Positions 44,256-56,189 are shown, counted from the first letter of the stretch. The stretch: DNA of 64,000 nt from Hyparrhenia diplandra (GCA_015847255.1 JADLZK010008580.1:16639-80638); one strand, 5' to 3'. The notes: generated by a model from the letters alone, not told the origin. Made by a program: numbers and translations.

Positions 44256-47200
44256 TGAGTTGCCTCGCTTGAACTGCCGCGGCCTAGGCAATGTCGCGAT
44301 AGTTAAGGAGCTTCATGAGGCTGGCGAAGAAATTTGCCCCGACCGTCTTTGTGCGCCCTCGAAACTCAAGTTAATCGTGCACGGGTGGAAGGCACGAAGA
44401 GTACTCTAGGCTATGATTATGCTTTTCTTTGCCGTAAGTAGTTCAGGTAGTGGAGGCCTTGGCATTTTTGGAATAAAGAAACTAGAGTGGAAATTTTACC
44501 CTATTCCGGTATCACATAGATACAATTATTGCTGAGAATGGGGGTGAGCCGTGGCGTCTCACGTGTGTCTATGGAGAGGCACAGGTTCTTGAGCGCCACA
44601 AGACATGGGATATGTTAAAATTCATCCGTGCGTCGTCGGCATTGCCTTGGATGTGCATCGGTGATTTTAATGAAGTTCTACCGCTAGCGCTCCGAGCATG
44701 AGGGGCCGCAGAAAGAAGCTGGAATCGATAGCGGATTCAGAGATGCTATTGATGTTTGTGGGTTATCGATCTAGGTTTTGAAGGCCCTGGACGCACGAGA
44801 AGCGGATAGCGGGGAGGTGCCACTACTTGCCGGAATGCGTTTGGACCGGGCTTTGGCATGTGCCGATTGGTGCTCCCGCTTTCCGTTAGCAGTTGTTCGC
44901 CATTTTACTTCAGCAGCGTCGGACCATGGCCCCATCCTTCTCAGCTGGGCGGCAAAAGGGGCTGGGACAAGACAACAAAAGAAGCAGTTTCGGTATGAAG
45001 TTATGTGGGAAACTCATGCGGGATTTCGAGACTCGTTGTCTCAAGTGTGGAAGGACCGTACCGGGCTACAAATCTGGAGGAGCTACTCACGAAGATTGAC
45101 TATATCTCTAAGTACCTTGGTGGTTGGGAGAGATCGACTTTTGGCGGTGTCAGAGGTGAGCTTAAGGGCCTGAAGCAAAAACTAGAGCGCCTCCGCTCTG
45201 AACCCAACAGAATGGGACCATCCCAGGAAGAGACCAAGATAGCGTAACCGAATAGTAGAGCTCGGTTATTGGGAGGAGATGATGTGGAAACAACGATCAC
45301 GCATCACATGGCTTCTTGAAGGAGACAAAAATACTCGGTTTTTTCACCTTCGTGCGTCTGGCGCGAGGAGAGAAATAAAAATATCAAGATTAAAGATGCA
45401 AGGCGATGTTTTTACAGAAGATGAATCGGTGATGGCATCAATGACTACCGACTTCTACCGGACCCTCTACTCTTCGGAGGGGGCGGCGGACATCGATCAG
45501 CTATTGACCCCGTGTGCGGTGAAGGTCACAGAGCGAGATGAATGAATGGTTGTTAAAACAAATCAGTCGGGGCGAGGTAAAGGCGGCTTTATTTCAGATG
45601 TTTCCCACCAAAGCCCCGGGGGCGGATGGGTTTCCAAAGACACTTTTTCCAACGTCACTGGGACTTGTGTGGCGAGGAGATCACAGCTGTGGTCCTTTGA
45701 ATTTTGAGGGGAGAGGATGATCCATCAAGACTTAATGATACAAACATTGTTCTAATTCCTAAGGTGGAGAATCGAAGAGTTGGGGCAGTTTCGCCCTATA
45801 AGTTTTTACAGCGTGATATACAAGATCGCATCTAAGGCGGTGGCTAAATGCATCTGCGTTCTATATTGTCGAAATAATCTCGAGGAGGCGTCGGCATTTG
45901 TGCCAGGAAGGTTAATCACTGATAACATTATTACAGCCTATGAATGTCTGCATTATATGAAAAAGAAGCGAGCAAATGAAGATAGATTTTGTGCACTAAA
46001 GCTCGATATGCGGAAGGCATATGATAGGTTTGGAGTGGGAATACCTCTGAAGATCATGATCAAATTGGGTTTCAGCCGCTGTGGGTAAGAATGATTATGA
46101 GACTTGTTAGCTCAGTCTCATTCTGTTATGTTCAATGGCAACAAATTGGAAAAATTTCAGCCATCGGAGGAATCCGTCAAGGTGATCAATTTCTACCTAT
46201 TTGTTCTTGTAGCGGCCGAGAGGGGCCTATCGGGCCTCTTTAAAAACCGTACCGCGATCATCGAGCTCATGGGTATCAAAGTGGCTCCGTCGTCGCCGAT
46301 GGTGAGTCATTTACTCTTCGCGGATGACAGCCTGCTGCTTTTCAGAGCTGATAGGAAGAATGCAGAAACAGTGAGGGATGCACTCGACCACTACTGCCGA
46401 GCGTCAGGTCAGCAAATTAATTTTGACAAGTCTTCGATTCATTTTGCAAAGGGATGCAGGATGACTATTCGAGATGAAATCAAGGAGCTACTTCATGTTT
46501 CAAATGAGGCTCTCAATGGCGTTACTTAGGCATGCCGCGATGTCGGACAAGCTACGATAAAAGCTTTTTCTTACCTCAAAGAGAGGGTGTGGACAAGGGT
46601 GCAAGGGTGGATGGAGAGATGTTTGTCGATTGCGGGTAAAGAAGTTCTTATCAAAGCGTCGCCCAAGCAATTCCACGTACTCGATGGCATGTTTCAAAGC
46701 TACCCCGGGGCCTATGTAAGCACATCGATGGGATACTACGGAATTTCCGGTGGGGGTAGAGAAGGGAAACGAAAGGCCTCTTTGGGTTGCACGGATGATA
46801 TGGTTCAGCCCAAGAACTCGGGCGGGTTGGGGTTGAGATATTGAAGTTTTCAACCTTGCTCACGCTGGCTACAAATTCGGGCATGGAGGCTGGCGATGGA
46901 TCCCGAGTCCTCGATTGCAAGGGTATTGAAGTCGGTTTACTATCCTAACTCGGACATACTTGAAGCTAATCTCGGTTCTTAGCCCTCAAAGATCCGGAGA
47001 GCAATTGTGGCCGGGATAGGGGGTGCTTCGCCCGAGGGGGACCGATCCGCGGGGATCAGGTCAGGTATGACTACGAACATCCGGGGAGTCTCCTTGGCTC
47101 CCTAGAGATGGCATGTTGAGACCACTTCAACCGGCCAAACCCAACCCGCCGGTGTCGGTTTTGAGCTAATCGATCAAGGGACAAAGAGCTGGAATCGGAA

Positions 47201-48310
47201 CATTCTAAGGGAGTTTTTCTCTCCTCTCGATTGGGAGATCATCGAAAATATTCCTCTATGCATGAGGCCAATGGAAGACTTTTGGGCTTGGCACTATGAG
47301 AAATCCGGGAGTTTTTCGGTTCGTTCGGGCGCATCGGATGCTCATCAAGACAAGGGAGACTGTGGTTACGCATGGTTGGAAGATAAGACGAAGTCGGGTC
47401 CAATACAAGGGCGCCAGGAGAAGGAGTGGAGTGATCTCGGAAGGTCAAGGTACCATCAAAGATCGACACTTTCTTATGGCGCTGGCTAGACATTCCATCC
47501 CGACCGGGCGATGTCGGACATCACCGCAAAATGGCACCTAATCCGGGGTGCTCTTTGTGTGGAGTTATGGATTCTTGGAGGCACTCACTTCTTGAGTGTA
47601 ATTTGGCGAAATGCGCCCGGGCTTTGGAGCGGGGGAAGAAATCACGAGTTCATTTGTCGATAGACACTCAAGATCCCAAAGCTTGGCTGCGGAGGTGATG
47701 AAGGGATCAAGCACGAGGAGCTCACCCGGTGGTCGTTCTCCTATGGGCCATCCGGGTATGCTCGTCGGAAGGGCGTGCACGAGAATGAATTTCAGAGTCC
47801 GTTCTCAACAAATAGTTTTGTGGGCGTTTCTTGGATGAGCCGGAGATGGCTGCGCCAAGGAAACCCATCGCTCAAGCGGGGAAAGACCATCTCAACGATG
47901 GATTAAACCGCCTAGGGGCTACGACAAAATCAATGTGGATGCAGCTATTTCCAAGAACAGAAGAAGAGCGGCGGTTCTTTGCTGTAGCGAGATGAAAGTG
48001 GGAATTTCTTGGGAGCATTGGCATTGGTGCTGGACGGATATACTGACGCCGAGATTGCGAGAGGTTTTGGCGTGCCGGGAAGGGCTTGACTTAGCGGCGG
48101 ACCTTAACCTCCGATCAGTTTGTGTGGCAAGTGACTGCTTGAATGCAGTAAGAAGCATCCTCGGTCAGGGGGTGCGGGGATATATGGTCGGTTGTTCAGG
48201 AGATTAAGCTTAGTATGAGCAATTTTACAACACTGGACTTTGTCCATGAGGGTAGGAATGCAAACTTTGATGCCCTTTGTTTAGCTAGAAGTTTCTGTCA
48301 ACCTGTTTAG
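44256..48310 (+). pseudogene. LINE ORF2 (endonuclease, reverse transcriptase, RNase H), broken
   Basis: Pieces in order across several frames: NCRGLGN (about 44270, endonuclease start); RLDRALACADWC and SDHGPI (44840-44935, endonuclease end); TKAPGADGFP (45607-45636); PISFYSVIYKIASKAVAKC (45798); FVPGRLITDNIITAYE (45897); FADDSLLLF (46317-46343, the RT catalytic motif, FADD form); INFDKS (46420). The zinc-finger/linker region is at about 47240-47620. RNase H text includes VLACREGLDLAADLNLRSVC and ASDCLNAV (48065-48150). At least a dozen stops or frameshifts interrupt it. Homology is clear but the product is not encodable. Confidence 0.88.
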
Positions 48311-48410
48311 TTGGTCGATATGTATGGTTTGGTGAGCTTCGATGGAGTTTGTAACTCTTATGATGTAACTTAATAAAGGCAGGCTCGTTATCTCTCAAAA
48401 AAAAAAAAAA

Positions 48411-48428
48411 ATCAAATCATAGTATAGA
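48411..48428 (+). repeat. LINE target-site duplication, 3' copy
   Basis: Perfect 18-bp copy of 42774-42791, immediately following the A-tail. Confidence 0.95.
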
Positions 48429-48459
48429 ACCAGGTCGGTTCTACACACTGCTGATGCTC

Positions 48460-49547
48460 CCTCCCACGTAGTGTACTTGGTTCCGTTCTTTCCTTTATTG
48501 GGGATGGTTTTGGCTGTTTGCTTGTGTTCCCGGTTCCCCCACAACTGGTGAGCAGCAAATGGTGGGTCGATCTTTGTTTCTCTACTAGGGATAGGGAATA
48601 TCTTATGTCCAACCGCCATTGGATGGACAGTACAATACAGTATAGCTGTGTTAAGTCTTCTAGTTATAAACTATCTGAGAATTAATTAAAGAAAATATTG
48701 GGCATATGACTTTTCTAAATCAATTAAAGGAAATATTGGGTGCGAAGCCATCAGCAGGACAGGACATGCTGCTGGTGGCGCATCGTGGTGATTGGGCATT
48801 GGCGAGGCCACCAGCGAGCAGGCTCGGTCGATCGCAAAAAGAGAGCGGGGGGGCCTCTCGGGCTTTCAGCCCGAGTGAATGTAAAAATTGTTGTGTTCTG
48901 TCGGGCAAAGGAAACCTTTCCAAAGGAGCTCGGAGGAGCTTAAATCCTTATTCCAAATGGTATATGATGTCAGCAAAACATAGGTTCGCTTAAAATTCCT
49001 TTGGAAGTAGGAACTCCATTCCAAACAGGCCTACCTTATTACGGATAAGAAAGAGTAACTGGCCAAGTTAAGCCTTTGCCAATTACTCTTTCTTATCTAC
49101 TATTCTGTAGTCTGTTACCCTCCAGAATAGTAGATAAGAACTCTAATTTTATTTTTTAACGAATCTGGAGGGACCAAGGTCCCTACAGTGATTTATTAAA
49201 AGGGCAAACAAAGTTCAGAAGTTACTCATCAAGGAACATCAAAGGAAACAAAAAATAAATAAAAACTAGGCGAGCTATTACAAGAGGTTTTGAATCCATG
49301 AATCAAAGGGTATTAAGGTCCTCGGCTTTAGTCTGAGTCTCAACAGCTGAAACTCCTTGGAAATGAAGGTTCTACAATTCAAGAGCCGAGGCTGAAATTA
49401 GATTCATCCTTATTTATGTCAAACACGCTCGATGTCACAGTTGACGTTGAACTATGTAGATCTCTCTTGATCCCTTGAACCACTACACTGCAAACTATGC
49501 ATACACATAGTACTTGTTGGGGCTTAGGTAGCGAGTCAGACGGCAAG
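48460..49547. other. Intergenic with MITE-like ends and hairpins
   Basis: AAAGGAAATATTGGG occurs near 48725, with a similar phrase at about 48689. CCATTCCAAACAGGCC (49017) resembles an inverted MITE end. Two overlapping perfect hairpins lie at 49044-49140. The last few hundred bases are the 3' flank of the receptor kinase on the minus strand. Confidence 0.45.
49044..49140. repeat. Two overlapping, mutually exclusive perfect hairpins
   Basis: GATAAGAAAGAGTAA (49044-49058) is the exact inverse of TTACTCTTTCTTATC (49083-49097). TTCTTATCTACTATTCTG (49090-49107) is the exact inverse of CAGAATAGTAGATAAGAA (49123-49140). The middle strand can pair with either side, since TTCTTATC is shared. Confidence 0.9.
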
Positions 49548-50653
49548 TCAGGTGTACTTGGGAGTAGGCATCTTCCCAGGCAGCGTTGGCAGTGTCACCT
49601 CACACTGAAGCATGCTCACAGCCTGCCTGATGGAAGGCCGCAGGCTGGGGTCTGGATGGGCGCACGCCAGCCCAACGACCATCACCCGCTCCATCTCGCC
49701 GTGGTCGTACTCTCCGTCCATCCGCTCGTCAGCGGCTTCAAGAACGGACCCTCTCCCATACAGGCCCCAGACCCATTCCACGAGACGCGTCCTGCCCTGG
49801 TCCTGGTCAAGCACCACGGGCCGGCGGCCGCAGGAGATCTCGAGGAGCACGACGCCGAAGCTGTACACGTCGGACTCAGGACCCGCGCGGGCAGTCACGA
49901 GGCACTCCGGGTCCATGTGGCCCATGGTGCCCGCCAGGTTGGTGGTGTGGGAGCCGCGGCCATGGTCGACGAGCCTCGCGAGGCCGAAGTCGCCCAGCTT
50001 GGCGCAGAAGGAGGCGTCCAGCATGATGTTGCTCGGCTTCACGTCCCTGTGCACCACGCACTGCTCCCACTCCTGGTGAAGGTACAAGAGCGCAGATCCC
50101 AACCCGAGCACGATCTTGAACCTGACAGGCCATGTTAGGACAAGGACAGGGTTGTAGAGATGGGTGTCGAGGCTGCCGTTGCTCATCAGTTCATACACCA
50201 GCAGTAGCTCCCTTCCCTGGTGGCACCACCCGATGAGCTGCACAAGATTCCGATGCCTCAGCCGGCTTATGATCTTCACCTCTGAGGTGTACTCTTTCAT
50301 CCCTTGCTCTGAACCTCTCGACACTCTCTTGATGGCCACGTGGAGGTCTAGGTCTCTCAGAAATCCTCTATAGACTGCACCGAAGCCGCCTTCTCCGAGC
50401 TTCTCCTCCTCACAGAAGCCTTTGGTCGCGACCGAGAGTTGGCCGTACTCGAACCTCTTGGGCCCTGACCCCTTCTCAAACTCCTCGTCCATGACCTTTC
50501 CTCGAGCTTCCGATTCTAGCTGCATCTCAACCAACGCCATGTGTTTTCTTCCTAGTGCGCGGAGCAGGGCAACAACTGCTATGCAGAGGATGACGCATAT
50601 GGAGCTGGTAACTCCGAGAGCAACTTTTAGCCCGCTTCTGGAATTTGAATCAC
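49548..50653 (-). CDS. Receptor kinase exon: transmembrane segment plus intact Ser/Thr kinase domain
   Basis: One uninterrupted frame. From the inferred exon start (GDSNSRSG) there is a hydrophobic span (VALGVTSSICVILCIAVVAL), then a juxtamembrane region, then a full kinase domain. Numbering from the open-frame Met at 50753: glycine loop GEGGFGAVY at 121-129, VAIK Lys at 142, catalytic HRDVKPSN at 235-242, DFG at 255-257, GTMGHMDPE at 275-283, DVYSFGVVLLEI at 295-306. It ends with a conserved Arg-containing LRPSIRQAVSML. All catalytic residues are present, so this RD kinase could be active if expressed. The residues before GDSNSRSG are probably translated intron. Whether the exon is ever joined to a readable lectin domain is doubtful. 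Confidence 0.85.
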
Positions 50654-50754
50654 CTATACATATATATATATATAACAAAACAGATGATTGATGATGATGC
50701 GTCATCAGTAACAAGGGGGTACGTATATCAGTTGCGTTTAAGAGATCGATCAAC
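50654..50754 (-). other. Inferred 101-bp intron of the receptor kinase
   Basis: On the minus strand, donor GTTGAT follows TACAG and acceptor TATGTATAG precedes GTGATTC. An (AT)n run sits near the acceptor (50658-50674). The phase fits reading GDSNS into the transmembrane segment. Confidence 0.45.
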
Positions 50755-51646
50755 CTGTACTCGAGCCTGGGCCGGGTGAGCTCAAGGAGCTAGCAAGCTG
50801 AAGGACCAAGAGAGCAACTGGTGCAGCTCAATGGATGAGCCGGTTGCTGCTGAGAACCCGATGGCCACCTGCTCCGGCAGCGCCGTGCCGAGATCAACCT
50901 TGGCACTGACGTTGAAGGTCGGTGTCGCGTCGCCGAACTTGGGGCTGCGGTCGAACCTCAGCTGGACGTCCATCACGGTGGTGCTGCTGTTGTAGTCCAC
51001 CCGCGCGCTCATCTGCCCGTTGAGGCTGAAGCTCGGCAGCGTGATGGTGTTCACGGACACGATGGAGTTCACGTCGATGCCCATGTGGTCGTAGGTCACG
51101 TTCGGATCCCAGCTGTCGTTGAACGTGTCGAACTCCACGGCCACGAACCTGTCCGTGTCCTGGCCGACGGTCCGGTTGAGGCAGTAGTCGGGCCTGCAAA
51201 GCCCAAAGGGCGCCGCCCTCTGAGTTGGGCGGCAGCGCCGACGGGTAGTGGCCGAGGAAGAAGGCCATGCCGTCGCCCTTTGTTGTTCCTGTCGGTGATG
51301 TTGATGGCGAAGGAAGGAGGTGCTGAAGCTGGCCACCTGCCCCGTCGCCTTGTCCCGAAGCGGCACCGGGTGCGCGTACGCTACCCTGCCCACGCTGAAG
51401 GAGAGGCCCGCCCTGTACGCGTTCGCTGTGAGGTCGTAGAGTTGGCCGTGGAACGCGGCGGCGCCCGCGGTCCTCAAGTCCGCGAGGCTGAACGTGGAGG
51501 CGTTGGAGAAGTCGAAGTCGAAGGAGAGGCAGGAGGCCCGCGGAGGCGCCACAGACCATCAAGCAGACCAGCGAGATGACGACGAGAGGTGTTCTGGAGC
51601 TCATCGCCGCCGACCTGCTAGCAACCATGCGCGTGCTCGCTGCCAC

Positions 51647-53077
51647 CGCGTTAAGTATAGAATGCTAGCTTGTCGTCGATAGATTGATCGGCTTGATAAT
51701 GAACTGCTTCGTCCTCCTCTCTACGGAGGTTAGGCACTGCAAAAGTTAGTCGGTCGTCGTTGCCTCGACAGTAGGGTAAAAGTACCGAGTGCTTGAATTA
51801 TCGACCTTTATTGAACAAGTGGTGGCAAACTGTGTGCAACCTAAGCCACGGGCGCTCTAGACTTCTAGCCCAAAAATCAAAGGCCCACGACTGAATAATT
51901 CGGGTCCCTTTTTTTTTTCTCCTATCGCATATTAATGGTGGATACTATCTCCGTGGCTGAAATAATCAATTTTTGGAGCAAAAATTATCTACGAATAAAT
52001 CAATTCCTGGATTATAATGCGGTCTACAGGTCATTTAATGCTCCTCGTATTCCTATCCTGTTAATTGCTGCTTTCTCTCCTCCAATCTCCTCTCATACTC
52101 CGTTTTTTTGCACATAGAGTAAAATACACTCTTGAGTCCTTAAACTTTTTGAGCTCTTCCCATTTAGGTCCTCAAACTAAAGAAGCAACTATTTTCCCTG
52201 GCCTATCACCGGCGCACACTCAATGTCCAAAACAAGCCATGGCACCGTCAACATGTGACGTGCAGTGCCACGGTGGCAACTGGACACCATGACAATGCCA
52301 ACTTTTCAAAAGAAATAGAGTATATATGACGCATAGGTCCCACCAGTGGTAGTTAATATAGAGGATGGAAGATAGAGTGTCGATGGTTGCGGGAGAAGTG
52401 AATATGGAGGAGAAAATCATGGAGTAATATAAAGGACGGTCAGTGCATAAGCTAGGCCAGTAGGCAAATGCTGACTGTGATTATTACACCACAATGACAC
52501 GGGCAAAGACGACGATGGGAACTGACCCGAGCACAGTGCCCATCGCGCGCGTCGTCTGTCCCGTTTGCAGTTTTCACACGCCATCGCCCAATCACATAGA
52601 GTCACCGGTGGAAAATCATCGAGATGGTCATGCTTTTCCGACGCGGCGTGTTCAGTGCGCTGATTGGGAGGTGAATTTGACGTGTGGAACGGGCAGCATG
52701 GACTCAAAATCTCCGCTGTTCTTGTCCTTTCTAAGATTAGGATAGTTATATGCTTTCTCTCTCTCTCTTCTTTTCTTTTTGCAAAGGGAAGGAGACTTAT
52801 ATTAAAAACTTGGCACAGTAGGACTACCCTTGCACACGAGAAAGCTACGAAGGGTCGAGATACAGCCGCTGATTGATAAGGTGGACTAAACTACCAGGTT
52901 GGAAGGGTAAACTTTTAAACACAGCGGGGACGAGAGACTCTAGTCAAAACCGTTCTCTACAAGCAACCGATATATCACTTGGCGGGCGTTTCGAGCATAA
53001 ATGGCTAATTAGATAGGTCGATAAGTACAGGGAGAAGTTTTCTCTGGAGAGGTGAAACACCGGACAAGGTCTATGGG
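51647..53077. other. Intergenic, no supportable gene
   Basis: Holds the receptor kinase 5' flank. Around 52120-52330, GTCCTTAAACTTTTTGAG and GTCCTCAAACT resemble ends of foldback elements common in grasses, without a clear inverted partner. CT-rich runs occur near 52755-52780. Confidence 0.4.
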
Positions 53078-54277
53078 TGTCGGCGTTTTCCGAGAGCACA
53101 GGGGTGCCTCGGGTGCGGCAATAAAGAATTTCTAGGCGTGTGCCTCCTCCCCCAAATGGCGTCGCGCCAAGATGGACACGGACACGGTGGGTTTATCCTG
53201 GTTCAAGCCAGCGGGGGCCCTATATCCAGCAGGTGGTGTCCGCTTTCGTGTTACCTCGCGCTCAAAGGAGAGAGCGTAGTAGGGGTTACAAGCGTGAGGG
53301 AGAGAAGCTGGTCTCAAGCCCCGATCGTGGTAGTGGTGGTGGTGGTCGATTTGTCCCTTCGGTTTCGTTCGGGTCCGGATCCCCGCTAATGGGGCATTAC
53401 TCCCCCCTTTATATAGTAGGAAGAGGGATGTAATGTTTACATATGTGATGCCTAGGTGGCTAATTCTCGAGGCTACACTTGTTGCGCGCGGCGAGGGTTG
53501 GTGGTTTTGGGCGTTGTTTGATGAAGACCGCAGCGTCGATCGATGGCGGGCGTGCGTTCCCAGTGCGGCCCCGAGATCTGTGGCGTCCCTCGCCAATCCG
53601 CATGGCGAGGGGCGGTCCCGAGGCGGCTGGTTGGAAGCGTGTCATGAGCCGGGCGGCGTGCGGCCCGTCGTGGCGTCTTGGCGGTGTTTTCGCCCGAGGG
53701 TGGTGAGCTAGGCCACCCTGGCGAGGCGGAGTCCATGCGCCCGAGGATCCCTAATCGGAGTTGGAACCCGTCTCCTCGGTATGGGATGCCCATGCCATGT
53801 ATGGGGATATGGTACCGGTATGTACCTCACTGCGGGCGTAGCCGTTAGAGTCGATGGGGTACGACGGCATGGTCAAATGACCTCTCCCGTCTCTCGGACC
53901 CCGCATGGCACAGCTGTCCGCCGTGAGCAACGCTGGGTTGTCGAGAGTTGCTGGCCAACCCCGTACCGCGGCATCGAAGGACGAGCTCTCCGTTGCCCGC
54001 GCAGGGCCTCGCCGCGCGGAGCTCGAGTGGTTTGAGAGAGGTCCCGAGGAGAGCTCACACTGTGTACGAAAAACCTCCCTTGATGAGAGCTCGCTTGGAA
54101 CCGTCCGGAACCTTCCGTAGGCGAGCTCGTGGGAGAGCTCATGAGGTCCCTTCTCGTGTGGAAGCTCGTCCACTGGAGACCTCGCTGCCTCGGAGTCGAC
54201 GCTGCCTTGATCCCTAGCGCTTGTCCGTGGATGGTGGCTTGAGACCCGCAAGGGCGTCCCGAATATCGATCCCCACA
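53078..54277. mobile_element. Possible solo LTR (Gypsy-like)
   Basis: Starts TGTCGGCG and ends CCCCACA, about 1.2 kb, with an internal TTTATATAG TATA-like box (53409) after GGGGCATTACTCCCC. Phrases such as GTTTATCCTGGTTCAAGCCA are typical of grass Gypsy LTRs. No PBS, PPT, gag or pol follows, and no 5-bp target duplication is evident, so ends are tentative. Confidence 0.4.
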
Positions 54278-56189
54278 CTACAAATCAAATCTAGTTAGTG
54301 TTTATGACATTTATCACATGTGCAAGTGCTCGCCTCGGTTGAAATGTCGTGATAGAGATTCGATTTTGTGGGTCTCAATATTTCGTATAGCGTAACATAT
54401 TCGTAACATATGACGAAAGCATAAGCTCACTACGGCAAGCATTCACACAACAAAATGACAAGAATAGTCGAAAAACACTTGTGTTCGCTGAGCAAATGTA
54501 ACTAGCAAGTTGCTTTGGTCGAAAACACCGGTTCACTTGATGTTTCAGAGCTCCATAGTAACTCTCCTTTGTTCTTTTCATTGTCCCATAGCTCGATTTC
54601 GTGATGGGCCCAAGTAGCTTTGAGAATGGTTTTCTGCTTTCTTCGGCAGCGTACGAGGTCCTTCCTCGCATTGCTTCTTTTCATTTGTTCTCATCCATCT
54701 CGTGCCCTAGTCTCAGCTCTTGTCTCGCCAACAGTGCTTGTTCGAACTGCCTCACTTGTCTCGATCTCCTTCTCTATTCTTGTATCATGCCGGCTCTAAA
54801 ACGGATCCGCTATTGCTTATTTTTTCTATACTGGATTCTCCCATGCCGCCATTGCTTATTCTATCTTGATCTTTTACTTTTATTATAGAAATGATCGACG
54901 CATGTGTGTTTTTTTCCACCAGAGTTGTTCGCCACGAGGCGCAATAAGGTATGCTTTCATGATTTCCGCTCCACCGTTATTTGCATATTTAATTGTAGTT
55001 GACTTCTGCCTGCTTTCCTTCTATGTTGTTTTCTACTCAAAAGGTCAAGGAGCTACATCCTCCCATGCTAGCCACCGCAATACTCTACAAGTTGTGATTG
55101 GCTTTACCCTCCAAGCTCGTGGTCGGCATTTTTCGTTGGTTGCTCAGAGTTCCGGAGGGACCACAACGAGGGTGGTGACCTTCAATGTTGTCGTGTTCAT
55201 GCGCACCATTTTCGTTTCATGTCATACACGATGGTTCATATGTACCTATTGGTGCATATGCGCATTTTGGCACCCGTGAGGCTTGAGGCTATTCGCTCCA
55301 TTTAGTTGGTTTGGTCCACTCATATTTGCTTTGATTGGCTTCACCTATTTTTATATTTATGCCGCTTATCGAGGTAGTACTCCTTCTCTATTTCTTACTT
55401 CTAATTGTCTTTTAAGATAATGTTGTTGCTTATTGTTTATAAATTTGTACATGTTTTTGAATTTCATCGTGTATGGCACACATAGGGCATTGGGAGCCAC
55501 AAAGAGGTTTCAGCGGTCTCATCACCTTGTTTACTATCTTTCTTCTCATGGTAAGTAAGATCATTAATCGCCTTGTCTACTAGCTTTCATAGCTTTTGGT
55601 TAATTTTTCTCTACACATAGCTTGTTATATATTATATTGCTTTAGGCCCCACCATCCAATGCCAACATCACGAGGAGATTGACCCAAAGACATCGTGGGT
55701 AGCAAAAGATAGCGAGAGTTGCAAGATCGTGAGTTGTACGTTGCCCACTCCCCGCAGTACTACTTTATATTGGTCTAGTTGGAGTAGCTATGAGTACTAC
55801 CGGGCTATTTAATCATTTGTTTTCGCTTGCTATCTGCTGTATTTTAGTTTGACTAGTAGGTTGTTTAGTTTGACTAGTCCGTAACTCCTAATGTAGACTT
55901 TGATTATTTTTATTGTCAAGAGTTATTGCTTAACTTTTTATATCCGGAAAGTGTTTTCCTATCCCTATCTCGTTATATGGACCATTCAAACTAACTAGTA
56001 GATTATTACAAGTACAAATTAAGTGTAACTGGTTTGCTATGATTTGCTATGATACTCAAACCGATCGAGTGTGACCCAGCCGTAAGTTTTGATGCGCACT
56101 GCAAGTGCCTTAAACTAAAAAGCCTAAGATATATAGAAAGTTGTGCAACAAATTGTAAGTTTGTTCGCAATTCACACCGGATAGAGTCG
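54278..56189. other. Intergenic, no supportable gene
   Basis: AT-rich. Frames at 54601-55279 are hydrophobic and low in information. I see no conserved family or element ends. Confidence 0.4.

Larger units (their letters stand above)
42792..48410 (+). mobile_element. Full-length L1-type LINE retrotransposon (defective)
   Basis: 5,619 bp, ending in AATAAAGG and an A-tail (48397-48410), bounded by a perfect 18-bp target-site duplication. The order is as in plant L1 elements: 5' UTR (42792-43018), ORF1 with a nucleic-acid-binding zinc knuckle (43019 to about 44255), then ORF2 with endonuclease, reverse transcriptase, zinc-finger region and RNase H (44256 to about 48310), then a short 3' UTR. 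Both ORFs carry many stops and small indels, so it cannot move on its own. Confidence 0.92.
42206..48459. mobile_element. Possible MITE hosting the LINE insertion
   Basis: The left end GAGCGTTCGCAGTGTG at about 42206 is similar to the inverted right end GAGCATCAGCAGTGTG at 48444-48459. Removing the LINE would give an element of about 620 bp. GGTTCTA(T/C)ACA recurs on both sides of the LINE. No target duplication of the host was recognised. Confidence 0.35.
49548..51646 (-). pseudogene. L-type lectin-domain receptor kinase with frameshifted lectin exon
   Basis: On the minus strand an N-terminal signal peptide (MSSRTPLVVISLVCLMVCG, from about 51601) leads into a legume-lectin domain. That domain reads correctly only if the frame changes near 51540, 51300, 51235 and again near 50790: SCLSFDFDFSNAST, TGQVASFSTSF, GDGMAFFLGHYPSALPP, then RFVAVEFDTFNDSWDPNVTY and onward to LLSWSFS. 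A likely 101-bp intron (50654-50754, GT..AG) joins to the transmembrane/kinase exon. Intact, such proteins are plasma-membrane receptors that sense extracellular ligands. Four single-base breaks in 860 bp point to a pseudogene or poor sequence quality. A related fragment lies at 2.2 kb. Confidence 0.8.

Noticed and set aside
54866..55279. Hydrophobic ORF of 137 codons that could suggest a membrane protein
   Set aside because: AT-rich, irregular composition, no homologous motif, no promoter or upstream exon; likely random.
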